Positions 1 through 6,958 are shown, numbered from the stretch's first letter. The stretch: 10,759 nucleotides of DNA from Mangrovibacterium sp047972415 (GCA_047972415.1 JBKEAN010000237.1:1-10759), one strand, 5' to 3'. The notes: a model not told the origin generated them from the letters alone. Made by a program: numbers and translations.

Positions 1-44
1 AATTAGTGTAATAGGTGGGACACTTCCCTTTTAAGGCAGCAGCT

Positions 45-653
45 TTATCCGCGTTTTACAATGCCGAAGCAGAGTATTTTTAAAATATTATCAACGCTTC
101 GTTCCAGGTTAACCGTACTGTAATCGCCGGCCGAGAGCGGCATCTCAAGCCCCTTTATAGCGGTTGTAATGCCAATAGCGGCCAGTGTAAAGTCGTACAC
201 TTCAAAGGTATTTTTGCGCACGCCTTCAATTAAAATGCGCTTAATCATGCGTATCTCTTCCTGGTTATATTTGTTTTTAATGTTATCGATAAACTCAATA
301 GCGGTAACATCGTTCTCAAGGGCGTGGTAAAAGTTGGCAAGTCCCCGAAAGGTGGTTAACTTGGTAAGTATGTATTCGCGAAGCTTTTCAACGGGGTCGG
401 TGTTGCGCATCACTACCTTTTCGAGTTCCCGTTTCAGTACTTCCACTTCTTTTAAAATTACCGCCTGAAACAAATCTTCTTTGCTGGAGAAGTAATAGTA
501 GAGCGAGCTTTTTCCTTTTCGTACCGCGTTGGCAATATCGTCGAGTGTAGTCTTCTTATAACCGTATTTGCTGAAAATATCTTGTGCTATTTTCAGGATG
601 GTTTCGCGGTTAACGTCCTTCTTGTTAACCGTATTATCGAGCTGCATAACCAT
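45..653 (-). CDS. TetR/AcrR-family transcriptional regulator
   Basis: A 202-residue protein with the TetR layout. The N-terminal three-helix DNA-binding domain spans about residues 16-62, with TTLDDIANAV (35-44) as the first helix of the helix-turn-helix and KGKSSLYYYF (46-55) as the recognition helix, followed by the usual SSKEDLF. The rest (about 70-200) is an all-helical ligand/dimer domain too variable to name a ligand. Start is ATG at 653; a second in-frame ATG two codons later is equally possible. The gene lies 72 bases downstream of rnr on the same strand with no terminator between, so readthrough from rnr is possible; a weak promoter-like TATATTTA lies 29 bases upstream. In Bacteroidota such regulators often precede RND efflux operons, but any target to the left is outside the window. 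The family call is sure; the regulated genes are unknown. Confidence 0.93.
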   Translation of the reverse strand: MVMQLDNTVNKKDVNRETILKIAQDIFSKYGYKKTTLDDIANAVRKGKSSLYYYFSSKEDLFQAVILKEVEVLKRELEKVVMRNTDPVEKLREYILTKLTTFRGLANFYHALENDVTAIEFIDNIKNKYNQEEIRMIKRILIEGVRKNTFEVYDFTLAAIGITTAIKGLEMPLSAGDYSTVNLERSVDNILKILCFGIVKRG

Positions 654-681
654 ATTCCAGTGGTTTTAAAATTAAGCGGGC

Positions 682-689
682 TAAATATA
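682..689 (-). promoter_or_regulatory. Possible -7 element for the tetR-type gene
   Basis: On the minus strand this reads TATATTTA, one base short of the Bacteroidota -7 consensus TAnnTTTG, 29 bases before the regulator's ATG. The nearest TTTG (715-718) is 25 bases further upstream, longer than the usual spacing, so this is a weak call. Confidence 0.25.
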
Positions 690-725
690 GTTGAAAAAGT
701 CGAATGATTTTTACCAAAAGCTTCT

Positions 726-2882
726 TCATTCGTTGCGAGGCTCATCAACTAACTTAAAATCAAGCTGCTTTTTCTCCAGGTTAGCTTGCGAAATTTCGAC
801 CCAAAGCTTTTGTCCGAGTTGGTACATCCGTTTGGAGTGGCGTCCAACAAGGCAGTAGTTCTTCTCGTCAAAGGTATAAAAGTCGTCGTCCAACTCGCGC
901 ATTGGTATCATTCCTTCGCATTTATTGTCGAGCTCAACATAAAGTCCCCAATCGGTTACACCAGACACCACGCCGGGAAATACTTCGCCTATCTTGTCCT
1001 TCATAAATTCAACCTGTTTGTATTTAATGGAGCTTCGTTCGGCATTGGCAGCACGGGCTTCCATGTCGGACGAGTGCTTGCAGTATTCTTCGTACTTATC
1101 GGCATTGGCGGAGCGGCCGTCGTCGAGGTAACGTTCCAGTAAGCGGTGCACCATTACATCAGGATAACGGCGTATGGGCGAAGTAAAGTGGGTGTAATGT
1201 TGAAAGCCCAAGCCGTAGTGGCCAATATTACGGGTCGAGTATTCGGCCTTTGCCATTGAGCGGATAGCAAGGGTTTCCACCACGTTTTGTTCGGTTTTCC
1301 CCTTCACGGTTTCCATTAGCTCGTTTAAACTTGTTGAAATGGTTTTGGGCGAAGTAGTTTGAATGCCGTAGCCAAACTTTTTGATGAAGTGGTTGAAGTT
1401 CTCAAGTTTTTCGGGGTCGGGCTTATCGTGGATGCGGTACACAAAGGTTTTAGTTTGTTTGCCGCCCTTGGTTTTGCCAATGTACTCGGCTACTTGTTTA
1501 TTGGCCAGGAGCATAAATTCTTCGATGAGCTTGTTGCTGTCCTTCGACTCTTTAAAAAAGACGGACAGTGGCTTGCCGTCCTTATCAATTTCAAACTTCA
1601 CCTCAATGCGGTCGAAGGCAATGGAGCCTGACTTAAAGCGTTTGTTGCGCAGCTTTACGGCCAAAGCGTTTAATGTTAGTATCTCGTGGTTTAAATCTCC
1701 TTGTCCTGTTTCAATTACGGCCTGGGCTTCTTCGTAAGAGAAGCGTTTGTTGGAATGAATTACTGTGCGGCCAAACCACTCTTTCAGCACTTCGCCTTCA
1801 GCGTTCAATTTAAACACGGCCGAGAAGCAAAGTTTGTCTTCGTTAGGGCGAAGCGAGCACACGCCATTGGAGAGTTTTTCGGGCAACATAGGCACCACCC
1901 TGTCCACCAGATAAACCGAAGTGGCTCGGTTGTAAGCTTCCTCGTCCAAAATAGTACTTGGTTTTACGTAATGGCTTACATCGGCAATGTGTACACCAAC
2001 TTCCCATAAGCCGTCCTTAAGTTGCTGTACCGACAGGGCGTCGTCAAAGTCCCTGGCATCGGCGGGATCAATGGTAAAGGTGGTAACGTTACGCATGTCG
2101 CGGCGGCGTTCTCTTTCTTCCCGGGGAATTTCGAGCGGTATTTTCTCGGCTGCTTTCAGTACGTTTTCGGGGAAACGGAGCGGTAAATCGTACTCGGCCA
2201 AAATGGCGTGCATTTCGGTTTCGTTTTCGCCCGCTTTACCAAGTACTTCAACTACTTCGCCAAAGGGGCTTTTGGCGCGGGCAGGCCATTCGGTAATGCG
2301 CACCACGGCCTTTTGTCCGTCCACGGCTCCGTTCAGTTTCTCGTTGGGGATAAATATGTCGAAAGCAGCTTTCCCGACCGGTATCAGGAAGGCAAAATTA
2401 CGGGAACGTTCAATGGTGCCAACAAAGGTTGATTTGGCACGTTCTACAATTTCGGTTACTTCGCCTTCAAGTTGATGCTTTTTACGCCGGGCGTAAAGCG
2501 ATACGCGTACCTTATCGCCTTCCTGGGCATGGTTCAGGTTTCGTTGCGACACCATGACCGGTTTATCAATCTCGTCCGATACGACAAGGGCGAAGCCTTG
2601 CGGCTGTAGTTCCACTTTACCGCAAACCTGTCCCCCGCACGACTTCACTTTATATTTGCCCCGGAACACCTGCTCCACGGTGCCATCTTCGGCCAGTTCG
2701 TTCAGTACAACATGTACTAACCGCTTTATCTCGGCGTCCTTTACTCCCAGCTCGTCGGCCAGTTGCTTGTAGTTGTAAGCTTTTTGCGGGTTGCTGTGGA
2801 AAACCGTAAGTAACGCGTTTTTAAGGTTCTTCTTGTTGTAGGTTGAAGCGGGTGCTGTTTGCTTTTTTTTCTTCTTTGCCAT
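726..2882 (-). CDS. rnr: Ribonuclease R (3'-5' exoribonuclease)
   Basis: A 718-residue RNase II/RNB-family enzyme that degrades structured RNA from the 3' end in the cytoplasm. Domain order is typical of RNase R: a short Lys-rich N-terminus (residues 3-7 all Lys), a winged-helix domain (about 20-80), two cold-shock OB folds (about 85-215), the RNB catalytic domain (about 260-585) and a C-terminal S1 domain (about 630-712). The catalytic motif IDPADARDFDD (271-281) carries the four metal-binding Asp residues D272, D278, D280 and D281, matching E. coli RNase R. HIADVSHYV (298-306) and HFTSPIRRYPD (565-575) are further signatures. The protein ends soon after S1, without the Lys-rich tail of the enterobacterial enzyme. 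Start is ATG at 2882. It is separated from the upstream GH32-like gene by a terminator, so it should have its own promoter; only a poor candidate (TAACTTCA at 2907-2914) is visible. Confidence 0.97.
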   Translation of the reverse strand: MAKKKKKQTAPASTYNKKNLKNALLTVFHSNPQKAYNYKQLADELGVKDAEIKRLVHVVLNELAEDGTVEQVFRGKYKVKSCGGQVCGKVELQPQGFALVVSDEIDKPVMVSQRNLNHAQEGDKVRVSLYARRKKHQLEGEVTEIVERAKSTFVGTIERSRNFAFLIPVGKAAFDIFIPNEKLNGAVDGQKAVVRITEWPARAKSPFGEVVEVLGKAGENETEMHAILAEYDLPLRFPENVLKAAEKIPLEIPREERERRRDMRNVTTFTIDPADARDFDDALSVQQLKDGLWEVGVHIADVSHYVKPSTILDEEAYNRATSVYLVDRVVPMLPEKLSNGVCSLRPNEDKLCFSAVFKLNAEGEVLKEWFGRTVIHSNKRFSYEEAQAVIETGQGDLNHEILTLNALAVKLRNKRFKSGSIAFDRIEVKFEIDKDGKPLSVFFKESKDSNKLIEEFMLLANKQVAEYIGKTKGGKQTKTFVYRIHDKPDPEKLENFNHFIKKFGYGIQTTSPKTISTSLNELMETVKGKTEQNVVETLAIRSMAKAEYSTRNIGHYGLGFQHYTHFTSPIRRYPDVMVHRLLERYLDDGRSANADKYEEYCKHSSDMEARAANAERSSIKYKQVEFMKDKIGEVFPGVVSGVTDWGLYVELDNKCEGMIPMRELDDDFYTFDEKNYCLVGRHSKRMYQLGQKLWVEISQANLEKKQLDFKLVDEPRNE

Positions 2883-2919
2883 GTCCTGAAGTTGAGTATT
2901 CGCGATTGAAGTTAGCTAT

Positions 2920-2929
2920 TTCGTACGAA
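2920..2929. repeat. 10-bp perfect palindrome upstream of rnr
   Basis: TTCGTACGAA is a perfect palindrome, 37 bases before the rnr ATG and just beyond the terminator of the upstream gene. It sits between a TTTG (2930-2933, minus) and a TAACTTCA (2907-2914, minus) that loosely resemble -33 and -7 elements, so it could be an operator. A 10-bp palindrome can also occur by chance. Confidence 0.3.
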
Positions 2930-2930
2930 C

Positions 2931-2964
2931 AAAAAAAAGGGAACGCCATTGTTTGCATTCCCTT
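2931..2964 (-). terminator. Intrinsic terminator of the GH32-like gene
   Basis: Read on the minus strand, AAGGGAATGC, an 8-base loop and GCGTTCCCTT form a stem of 7 plus 2 base pairs with one mismatch, running into a tract of eight T. It lies 47 bases after the stop codon of the GH32-like gene and before rnr, so the two genes are probably separate transcription units. Confidence 0.85.
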
Positions 2965-3011
2965 GCTATTTTTTAACGGGAAACGGTTCTCCCGGTTGGT
3001 TTGTCGGTAAC

Positions 3012-4451
3012 TTATTTTGCCGGGGAGCCTTTCAGTTCGGTTACTTCAAGCTTTTCAATAAGCAACTCGCCACCGGTATTGTAAAGCAGGTACTCCTGTG
3101 CATTGGCCGCAGGGGCAAACTGCCCGGACAGTACCACTCTGCCACCACTGGCATACACCTCAACCGATGAGCGATCAACCAAAATATCCAACTCAATCTT
3201 CCCGCCTTCGGGAGCTAAGGGAGCCGTTTTGCCCAACACCGATAATTGGTTCCGGGTAGCATCGTAGCGAATTTCGGTACCATCAGCTCCGCGGCTACTC
3301 CGCAACAGGAAACCAAAACTATTTACCGTTTTCAGGTCGAAGGTTCCTTTTATGCGGAAACAATCGCCTTTCATGCGGCTAACCGGGTTCTTGTTCAAGC
3401 CCGGCAAAATATTTTTATTGACCAGTGTCCATGGTTTTGTTTCCAAGCGGGCAATTTCCTCAGCTGGTTTTTTTACCAAGCGTATTCCTTCCGGAAACTG
3501 GTGCAAACTTAACTCTGCCGGAAACGACAGTTGCCCTGCAAAAGCAGTCCCGCCCGGTAAACTGTTGCCGCCCAACGAGCCAATTTGCAGTCGCCTCTGC
3601 GAAGTTCCTTCACCCGTCGTCCACGACGTCGTACTGCTGCAAAAACCATATTCTACTTTTAAGTTATCAGCTTCCGCTTGAAACCGTTTTCCATCAAACT
3701 GCCCGATGGAATAGGTGCCAATGGAATCGGTGAGCACCCACCGGGTATCTTTAAGGTTACCGTCAACAGGTAGTTCAAAAAAATCGGGACGGGCATTGGA
3801 TCCCATCAAATGACTTTGGTACTCCCAGTTCAGCAAATCAACCGAAGTATAAAACGAAACGCCTTCGCCCAAACCAACTTGCTTACGCGCGAGCAGCATC
3901 ACAAACTGGCGGTTTGGCGCATACCAAAACACCTTGGGGTTGCGGGCATTCTCGGTAGCCATGTACGGAACCAGCGGCTCGGTGTGTTTCGTCCACGATT
4001 TACCTCCATCGGAACTGTAAGCCATCCGAATCCCACACTGGTAACTGGTGTAAAACACCACTTGGGTCAGCGTGTCTGTTTTTTGTTTTTTCAACAGATT
4101 TTGCGCATCAACCAAGGCGCTTCCCGGGCGCACCGTGCAACGGTACAAATCGCGTGTATCGTCGTCAGGAGTCAGCGCCGGCCGCAATTCTTTCCAGTTT
4201 ATTAAATCGGCGCTCACTGCATGGCCCAGGTTCAGGTACTCGGGCCCATTACCCACGGGGCTATACTCGTAAAACAAGTGAAAAAGCTTGTCGGAATACA
4301 ACGCTGCTGCCGGACTGCCAACATAGTTTTCGTTAGTGGTAAAATGAAACTGCGGCCGCAAATTTGCCGTTTGATCAACATTGGAATTTTGCGCACGGCC
4401 TGAAAACGCAAGGCTAAGACCAAGCACAAGCAAGAAAGCATATCGGGTCAT
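3012..4451 (-). CDS. Secreted GH32-like protein lacking catalytic acids (probable pseudoenzyme)
   Basis: A 479-residue protein with the glycoside hydrolase family 32 layout (levanase/invertase): signal peptide (1-20, likely cut after SGRA), five-bladed propeller (about 30-325) and a C-terminal beta-sandwich (about 338-475). Fold signatures are clear: RPQFHFT (32-38), LGHAVSADLINW (75-86), MAYSSDGGKSWTKH (143-156), PKVFW (172-176), FFELPVDG (224-231) and ILVDRSSVEVY (423-433). All three catalytic acids are gone. The nucleophile motif WMNDPNG is YVGSPAA (43-49), with Ser46 for Asp; RDP is RNP (170-172), with Asn171; and WEC is NAR (219-221), with Ala220 for Glu. I checked these codons against the DNA (AGT, AAC, GCC). 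Active-site aromatics such as the Trp of WGHAVS are also replaced. The frame is intact, so this is a maintained protein, not a decayed gene. A carbohydrate-binding or sensing role is inference. No SusC/SusD genes adjoin it. Start ATG at 4451. Confidence 0.88.
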   Translation of the reverse strand: MTRYAFLLVLGLSLAFSGRAQNSNVDQTANLRPQFHFTTNENYVGSPAAALYSDKLFHLFYEYSPVGNGPEYLNLGHAVSADLINWKELRPALTPDDDTRDLYRCTVRPGSALVDAQNLLKKQKTDTLTQVVFYTSYQCGIRMAYSSDGGKSWTKHTEPLVPYMATENARNPKVFWYAPNRQFVMLLARKQVGLGEGVSFYTSVDLLNWEYQSHLMGSNARPDFFELPVDGNLKDTRWVLTDSIGTYSIGQFDGKRFQAEADNLKVEYGFCSSTTSWTTGEGTSQRRLQIGSLGGNSLPGGTAFAGQLSFPAELSLHQFPEGIRLVKKPAEEIARLETKPWTLVNKNILPGLNKNPVSRMKGDCFRIKGTFDLKTVNSFGFLLRSSRGADGTEIRYDATRNQLSVLGKTAPLAPEGGKIELDILVDRSSVEVYASGGRVVLSGQFAPAANAQEYLLYNTGGELLIEKLEVTELKGSPAK

Positions 4452-4476
4452 GATTGGATTTTTCGATTCGTCCGAC

Positions 4477-4484
4477 CAAAGTAA
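4477..4484 (-). promoter_or_regulatory. Possible -7 element for the GH32-like gene
   Basis: On the minus strand this reads TTACTTTG, one mismatch from TAnnTTTG, about 25 bases before the ATG at 4451. No good TTG/TTTG -33 element is found at normal spacing. Confidence 0.3.
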
Positions 4485-4696
4485 ACAAAAAAATCCGTTC
4501 CAGAACTTCTATCGAACCTATGAGCATGTTTGCATCATATCTGAAAGGTTTATTTAACATACCTTTTAAAATTTAGTTTCATTCACCTACAACTATTGAG
4601 GGAAAGGTAAAACCAAGACATGCCGCTTACTACGAAACGAATTATTGCAAAAAGTCAATCTTTTATTAAAAACTGAAAACAAAAACGCCAACAAAT

Positions 4697-4725
4697 TTTG
4701 ATTTTAAAATAAAACTCTATCTTTG
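4697..4725 (+). promoter_or_regulatory. Bacteroidota-type promoter of the tyrA leader/operon
   Basis: TTTG (4697-4700), a 17-base spacer and TATCTTTG (4718-4725), an exact match to TAnnTTTG. Transcription should start near 4730-4732, only about 7 bases before the leader-peptide ATG. This places the leader gene and terminator inside a short transcribed leader of about 150 bases, as expected for an attenuator. Confidence 0.75.
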
Positions 4726-4737
4726 CCCACATCAAAA

Positions 4738-4818
4738 ATGCGAAAACAAATGCTTTCAAGCAATACTTTTTATTACTGGTTTTATTATTTCGGTTCAACA
4801 AACGGGGTCGAGCAGTAA
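4738..4818 (+). CDS. Aromatic-rich leader peptide of the tyrA operon
   Basis: A 26-codon gene starting ATG CGA AAA CAA ATG and ending CAG TAA. Residues 11-18 are FYYWFYYF: four Tyr, three Phe and one Trp codon in succession (4768-4791). Such a run is what a ribosome-mediated attenuation leader needs: the ribosome stalls when charged tRNA for the end products is scarce. It begins just after a consensus promoter and ends 36 bases before an intrinsic terminator that lies directly before tyrA, whose operon makes Tyr and Phe precursors. Codon 5 (ATG at 4750) is an alternative start that leaves the aromatic run intact. It is too short for ordinary gene calling. I judge it a real regulatory gene from the agreement of peptide content, RNA structure and downstream enzymes; the peptide itself probably has no other job. 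Confidence 0.88.
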   Translation: MRKQMLSSNTFYYWFYYFGSTNGVEQ

Positions 4819-4861
4819 TTGTATTGCCATAAAGCAAAAAATAAAAATACTTGAGGTCCCG
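4803..4861 (+). promoter_or_regulatory. Proposed antiterminator pairing in the tyrA leader
   Basis: CGGGGTC (4803-4809), at the end of the leader gene, can pair with GGTCCCG (4855-4861), the 5' arm of the terminator, over 7 pairs (5 Watson-Crick, 2 G-U). A small hairpin, GCAGTA/TATTGC (4812-4827), can form between them. A ribosome stalled on the aromatic codons (4768-4791) leaves 4803-4809 free, so the terminator arm is captured and transcription continues. A ribosome that reaches the stop codon (4816-4818) covers 4803-4809, and the terminator forms. The mechanism is inferred from geometry. Confidence 0.7.
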
Positions 4862-4883
4862 ATAAATCGGGGCCTTTTTTTTT
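4855..4883 (+). terminator. Attenuator terminator directly upstream of tyrA
   Basis: GGTCCCGA (4855-4862), loop TAAA, TCGGGGCC (4867-4874): an 8-bp stem with one G-U pair, then nine T (4875-4883). It is oriented with tyrA and ends 2 bases before its ATG. No other plus-strand gene ends upstream, apart from the leader peptide, so it makes sense as a conditional terminator. Its position would also bury the tyrA ribosome-binding region whenever it forms. Confidence 0.92.
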
Positions 4884-4885
4884 GG

Positions 4886-5788
4886 ATGAAACGTATGAAA
4901 GTAAGTATTATAGGACTTGGGTTGATTGGTGGCTCGGTGGCCCGCGATCTCCGCAAAAACCGCTTCGCCACCCAATTGACTGGCATTGAAACCAACCCGG
5001 AACACGCCAGCCAGGCATTGGAACTGAAGTTGGTTGACGACATTCTTCCTTTGGAAGAGGCTGTCGCCCAGTCCGACCTGGTAATTCTGGCCGTCCCGGT
5101 CAATAAAATCCGGGAGCTACTGCCGCAAGTACTCGACCTGGTTTCGGCCAGCGCCACCGTAACCGACCTGGGTTCAACCAAACAACGGATAGCCGATGTT
5201 GTTGATTCACATCCCAAACGCCGCAACTATGTAGCAGCCCACCCCATGTCCGGAACCGAAAACTCGGGGCCAACAGCTGCGCTTGAAGGTTTGTTTTCTG
5301 GCAAAATTACCATCATTTGCGACCAGGAGAAAAGCGGACCCCAACACCTAGCGCTGGTCGAGAAAATGTTTCAATGCCTCGGCTCTAACATTGCCTACAT
5401 GTCGGCCGATGAACAGGATCACAGTACCGCATACATCTCACACCTCCCGCACGTGGTAGCATACGCGCTGGCCAATGCAGCCATGGCCAAGGAAAACCGG
5501 CACATTATTTTCGACCTTGCCAGCGGGGGTTTCAACTCAACCGTTCGCCTTGCAAAAAGTAGCCCATCTATGTGGGGGCCTATTTTTGTGGACAATAAAA
5601 ACTACATCGTCGAAGCGCTTGAAACTTACATTAAGCACCTAAAAGAGATTAAAGAAAGTATACAAACCGACGAAAAACACATGTACGAACTGATGGGAAA
5701 TGCCACCCGGATACGCGAAGTGTTGGCCGGGGCAAATCCATCGCTCATTAAAAACGAAGAAAAAATTATTAAACTTTATACAAAATAA
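4886..5788 (+). CDS. tyrA: Prephenate dehydrogenase
   Basis: A 300-residue TyrA-type enzyme that oxidatively decarboxylates prephenate to 4-hydroxyphenylpyruvate for tyrosine synthesis, in the cytoplasm. The N-terminal Rossmann domain opens with the dinucleotide-binding motif GLGLIG (10-15) and contains LAVPV (68-72) and TDLGSTK (93-99). HPMSGTE (119-125) and DEQDHSTAYISHLPH (175-189) are the family's substrate-binding and catalytic segments, with H179 the likely catalytic His. The C-terminal part (about 175-290) is the helical dimerisation domain. No ACT or chorismate mutase domain is attached. ATG at 4886 is used; ATG at 4895 (residue 4) fits the usual family start just as well. The gene follows the attenuator directly and is separated from the DAHP synthase fusion by one base. 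The prephenate dehydratase and aminotransferase genes often clustered with it in this phylum are absent here. Confidence 0.95.
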   Translation: MKRMKVSIIGLGLIGGSVARDLRKNRFATQLTGIETNPEHASQALELKLVDDILPLEEAVAQSDLVILAVPVNKIRELLPQVLDLVSASATVTDLGSTKQRIADVVDSHPKRRNYVAAHPMSGTENSGPTAALEGLFSGKITIICDQEKSGPQHLALVEKMFQCLGSNIAYMSADEQDHSTAYISHLPHVVAYALANAAMAKENRHIIFDLASGGFNSTVRLAKSSPSMWGPIFVDNKNYIVEALETYIKHLKEIKESIQTDEKHMYELMGNATRIREVLAGANPSLIKNEEKIIKLYTK

Positions 5789-5789
5789 A

Positions 5790-6881
5790 ATGGCTATCGA
5801 ATTAGACATCAAACCAATGAAGGCATGGTTGCCCGAATTGAACAACCCACTTCTGATTGCCGGTCCCTGCAGCCTGGAGACCGAAGAACAAACCATGGAT
5901 ACTGCCCACCAGCTGGCTAAAGACCCGCGCGTATTTGTATACCGCGGCGGTGTTTGGAAACCACGCACCCGCCCGGGTAGCTTCGAAGGCATTGGCTCCA
6001 TCGGGCTACAATGGCTGAAACAAGTGAAACAGGAAACCGGACTGCGCGTTGGTACCGAAGTGGCCAACGCCCAGCATACAGAAGAAGCGCTGAAAGCCGG
6101 ACTGGATGTCCTGTGGATTGGCGCCCGATCGACTGCCAGCCCGTTTGTGGTACAGGAAATTGCCGATGTACTGAAAGGTACCGATACCGTTGTGATGGTA
6201 AAAAACCCGGTAAACCAGGATGTACAACTTTGGATGGGTGCTTTTGAACGTTTATCGGTTGCAGGCATTAAAAACATGGTGGGTATCCACCGCGGGTTTA
6301 CCCCAATGGGCGAAAGCAAATACCGCAACTACCCGGGATGGCAAACCTTTATTGAACTGCGCCGCCTGATGCCGAACCTGCCCATTATTTGCGACCCGAG
6401 CCACATTGCCGGAAAACGCGAGTACCTGTACGAAATTGCCCAAAAAGCCTTCGACATGGGCATGGACGGCTTAATGCTTGAATCGCACCGCGACCCCTCG
6501 TGCGCGCTGAGCGACGCAGCACAACAGCTCACTCCGGCCGACTTGTTCAAACTGCTTGACAAACTGGTTATCCGCAACGAGAAAGTGGACAACAAACAGT
6601 TCGAAAACCAGCTGGATATGCTGCGCAGCCGCATTGATGCGTTGGACAACGAACTGATGGAAACCTTGTCGTCGCGCATGGAGATTGTTAAACTAATTGG
6701 GCAGTACAAAAAAGAAAATAACGTAACAGCATTGCAGATGAGCCGTTGGAGCGATTTGATGGGCAAGCGCATAGCTACAGGCGAAAAACTGAGCCTGAAC
6801 CGGACTTTTGTTCAAATATTATTCCAGTTAATCCACGAAGATTCGGTACGTATGCAAACCGAAATTATGGATGCCGAGTAA
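5790..6881 (+). CDS. Bifunctional DAHP synthase / chorismate mutase (type II)
   Basis: A 363-residue fusion. Residues about 15-260 are a DAHP synthase, which joins phosphoenolpyruvate and erythrose 4-phosphate in the first shikimate step. AGPCS (24-28, metal Cys27), GGVWKPRT (53-60), IGARS (110-114), VKNP (137-140), DPSHIAG (202-208, metal His205) and LESHRDP (230-236, metal Glu231, Asp235) are all present. Residues about 271-355 are an AroQ-type chorismate mutase, converting chorismate to prephenate; R279, R296 and K307 correspond to the E. coli active-site R11, R28 and K39. The start is ATG at 5790, one base after the tyrA stop; the open frame extends back to 5700 inside tyrA, but that stretch belongs to tyrA. 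The pair supplies pathway entry, the prephenate branch point and tyrosine-specific oxidation under one attenuator. Symbols for this fusion vary between genomes, so none is given. Confidence 0.96.
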   Translation: MAIELDIKPMKAWLPELNNPLLIAGPCSLETEEQTMDTAHQLAKDPRVFVYRGGVWKPRTRPGSFEGIGSIGLQWLKQVKQETGLRVGTEVANAQHTEEALKAGLDVLWIGARSTASPFVVQEIADVLKGTDTVVMVKNPVNQDVQLWMGAFERLSVAGIKNMVGIHRGFTPMGESKYRNYPGWQTFIELRRLMPNLPIICDPSHIAGKREYLYEIAQKAFDMGMDGLMLESHRDPSCALSDAAQQLTPADLFKLLDKLVIRNEKVDNKQFENQLDMLRSRIDALDNELMETLSSRMEIVKLIGQYKKENNVTALQMSRWSDLMGKRIATGEKLSLNRTFVQILFQLIHEDSVRMQTEIMDAE

Positions 6882-6891
6882 ATTTTAGTTC

Positions 6892-6929
6892 GAAAAAGAT
6901 AAAAAAGACTACCCGCGAGTAGTCTTTTT
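6892..6929. terminator. Bidirectional terminator between convergent aroA-type fusion gene and rnpA
   Basis: GACTAC (6907-6912), loop CCGCGA, GTAGTC (6919-6924), with the stem extended by five A-T pairs (6902-6906 with 6925-6929). T-rich sequence follows on the plus strand and A-rich sequence precedes it (6892-6906), giving a U tract in either direction. It lies between the stop codons of two convergent genes and can end both transcripts. Confidence 0.9.
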
Positions 6930-6958
6930 CTTTCAATATATACCTCTGCTAAAATTGA

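Larger units (their letters stand above)
4452..4737. other. Intergenic region between divergent GH32-like gene and tyrA leader
   Basis: About 286 bases, AT-rich toward the right end. It holds the promoter of the tyrA leader at 4697-4725 and a possible promoter for the GH32-like gene near 4477-4484. A short inverted repeat AAAGGT/ACCTTT with an 11-base loop lies at 4544-4566. I find no convincing gene or RNA structure in 4486-4690. Confidence 0.6.

Noticed and set aside
1..44. Possible gene end or terminator left of the TetR-type gene
   Set aside because: Too short to judge; only a 4-bp GGGA/TCCC match without a U tract is visible.
786..2772. Several plus-strand open frames opposite rnr
   Set aside because: Antisense to strongly conserved rnr codons, with no domain or start signal of their own.
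3012..4451. Treating the GH32-like gene as a pseudogene
   Set aside because: The reading frame is full length with a signal peptide, intact C-terminal domain and its own terminator; catalytic changes are substitutions, not decay.
4544..4566. AAAGGT/ACCTTT hairpin as a terminator or operator
   Set aside because: Six weak pairs with an 11-base loop, no U tract in a useful place and no gene ending nearby.
4726..4885. T-box or riboswitch as the regulator of tyrA
   Set aside because: The leader is only about 150 bases, with no T-box sequence or specifier stem, whereas the aromatic codon run explains the terminator directly.
4655..5226. Minus-strand open frames across the tyrA leader and start
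   Set aside because: They overlap the leader gene, terminator and tyrA on the other strand and show no recognisable protein features; composition shadows.
5700..5789. Upstream extension of the DAHP synthase fusion to an ATG at 5700
   Set aside because: The added 30 residues lie inside the conserved end of tyrA and do not resemble the family N-terminus; ATG 5790 follows the tyrA stop by one base.
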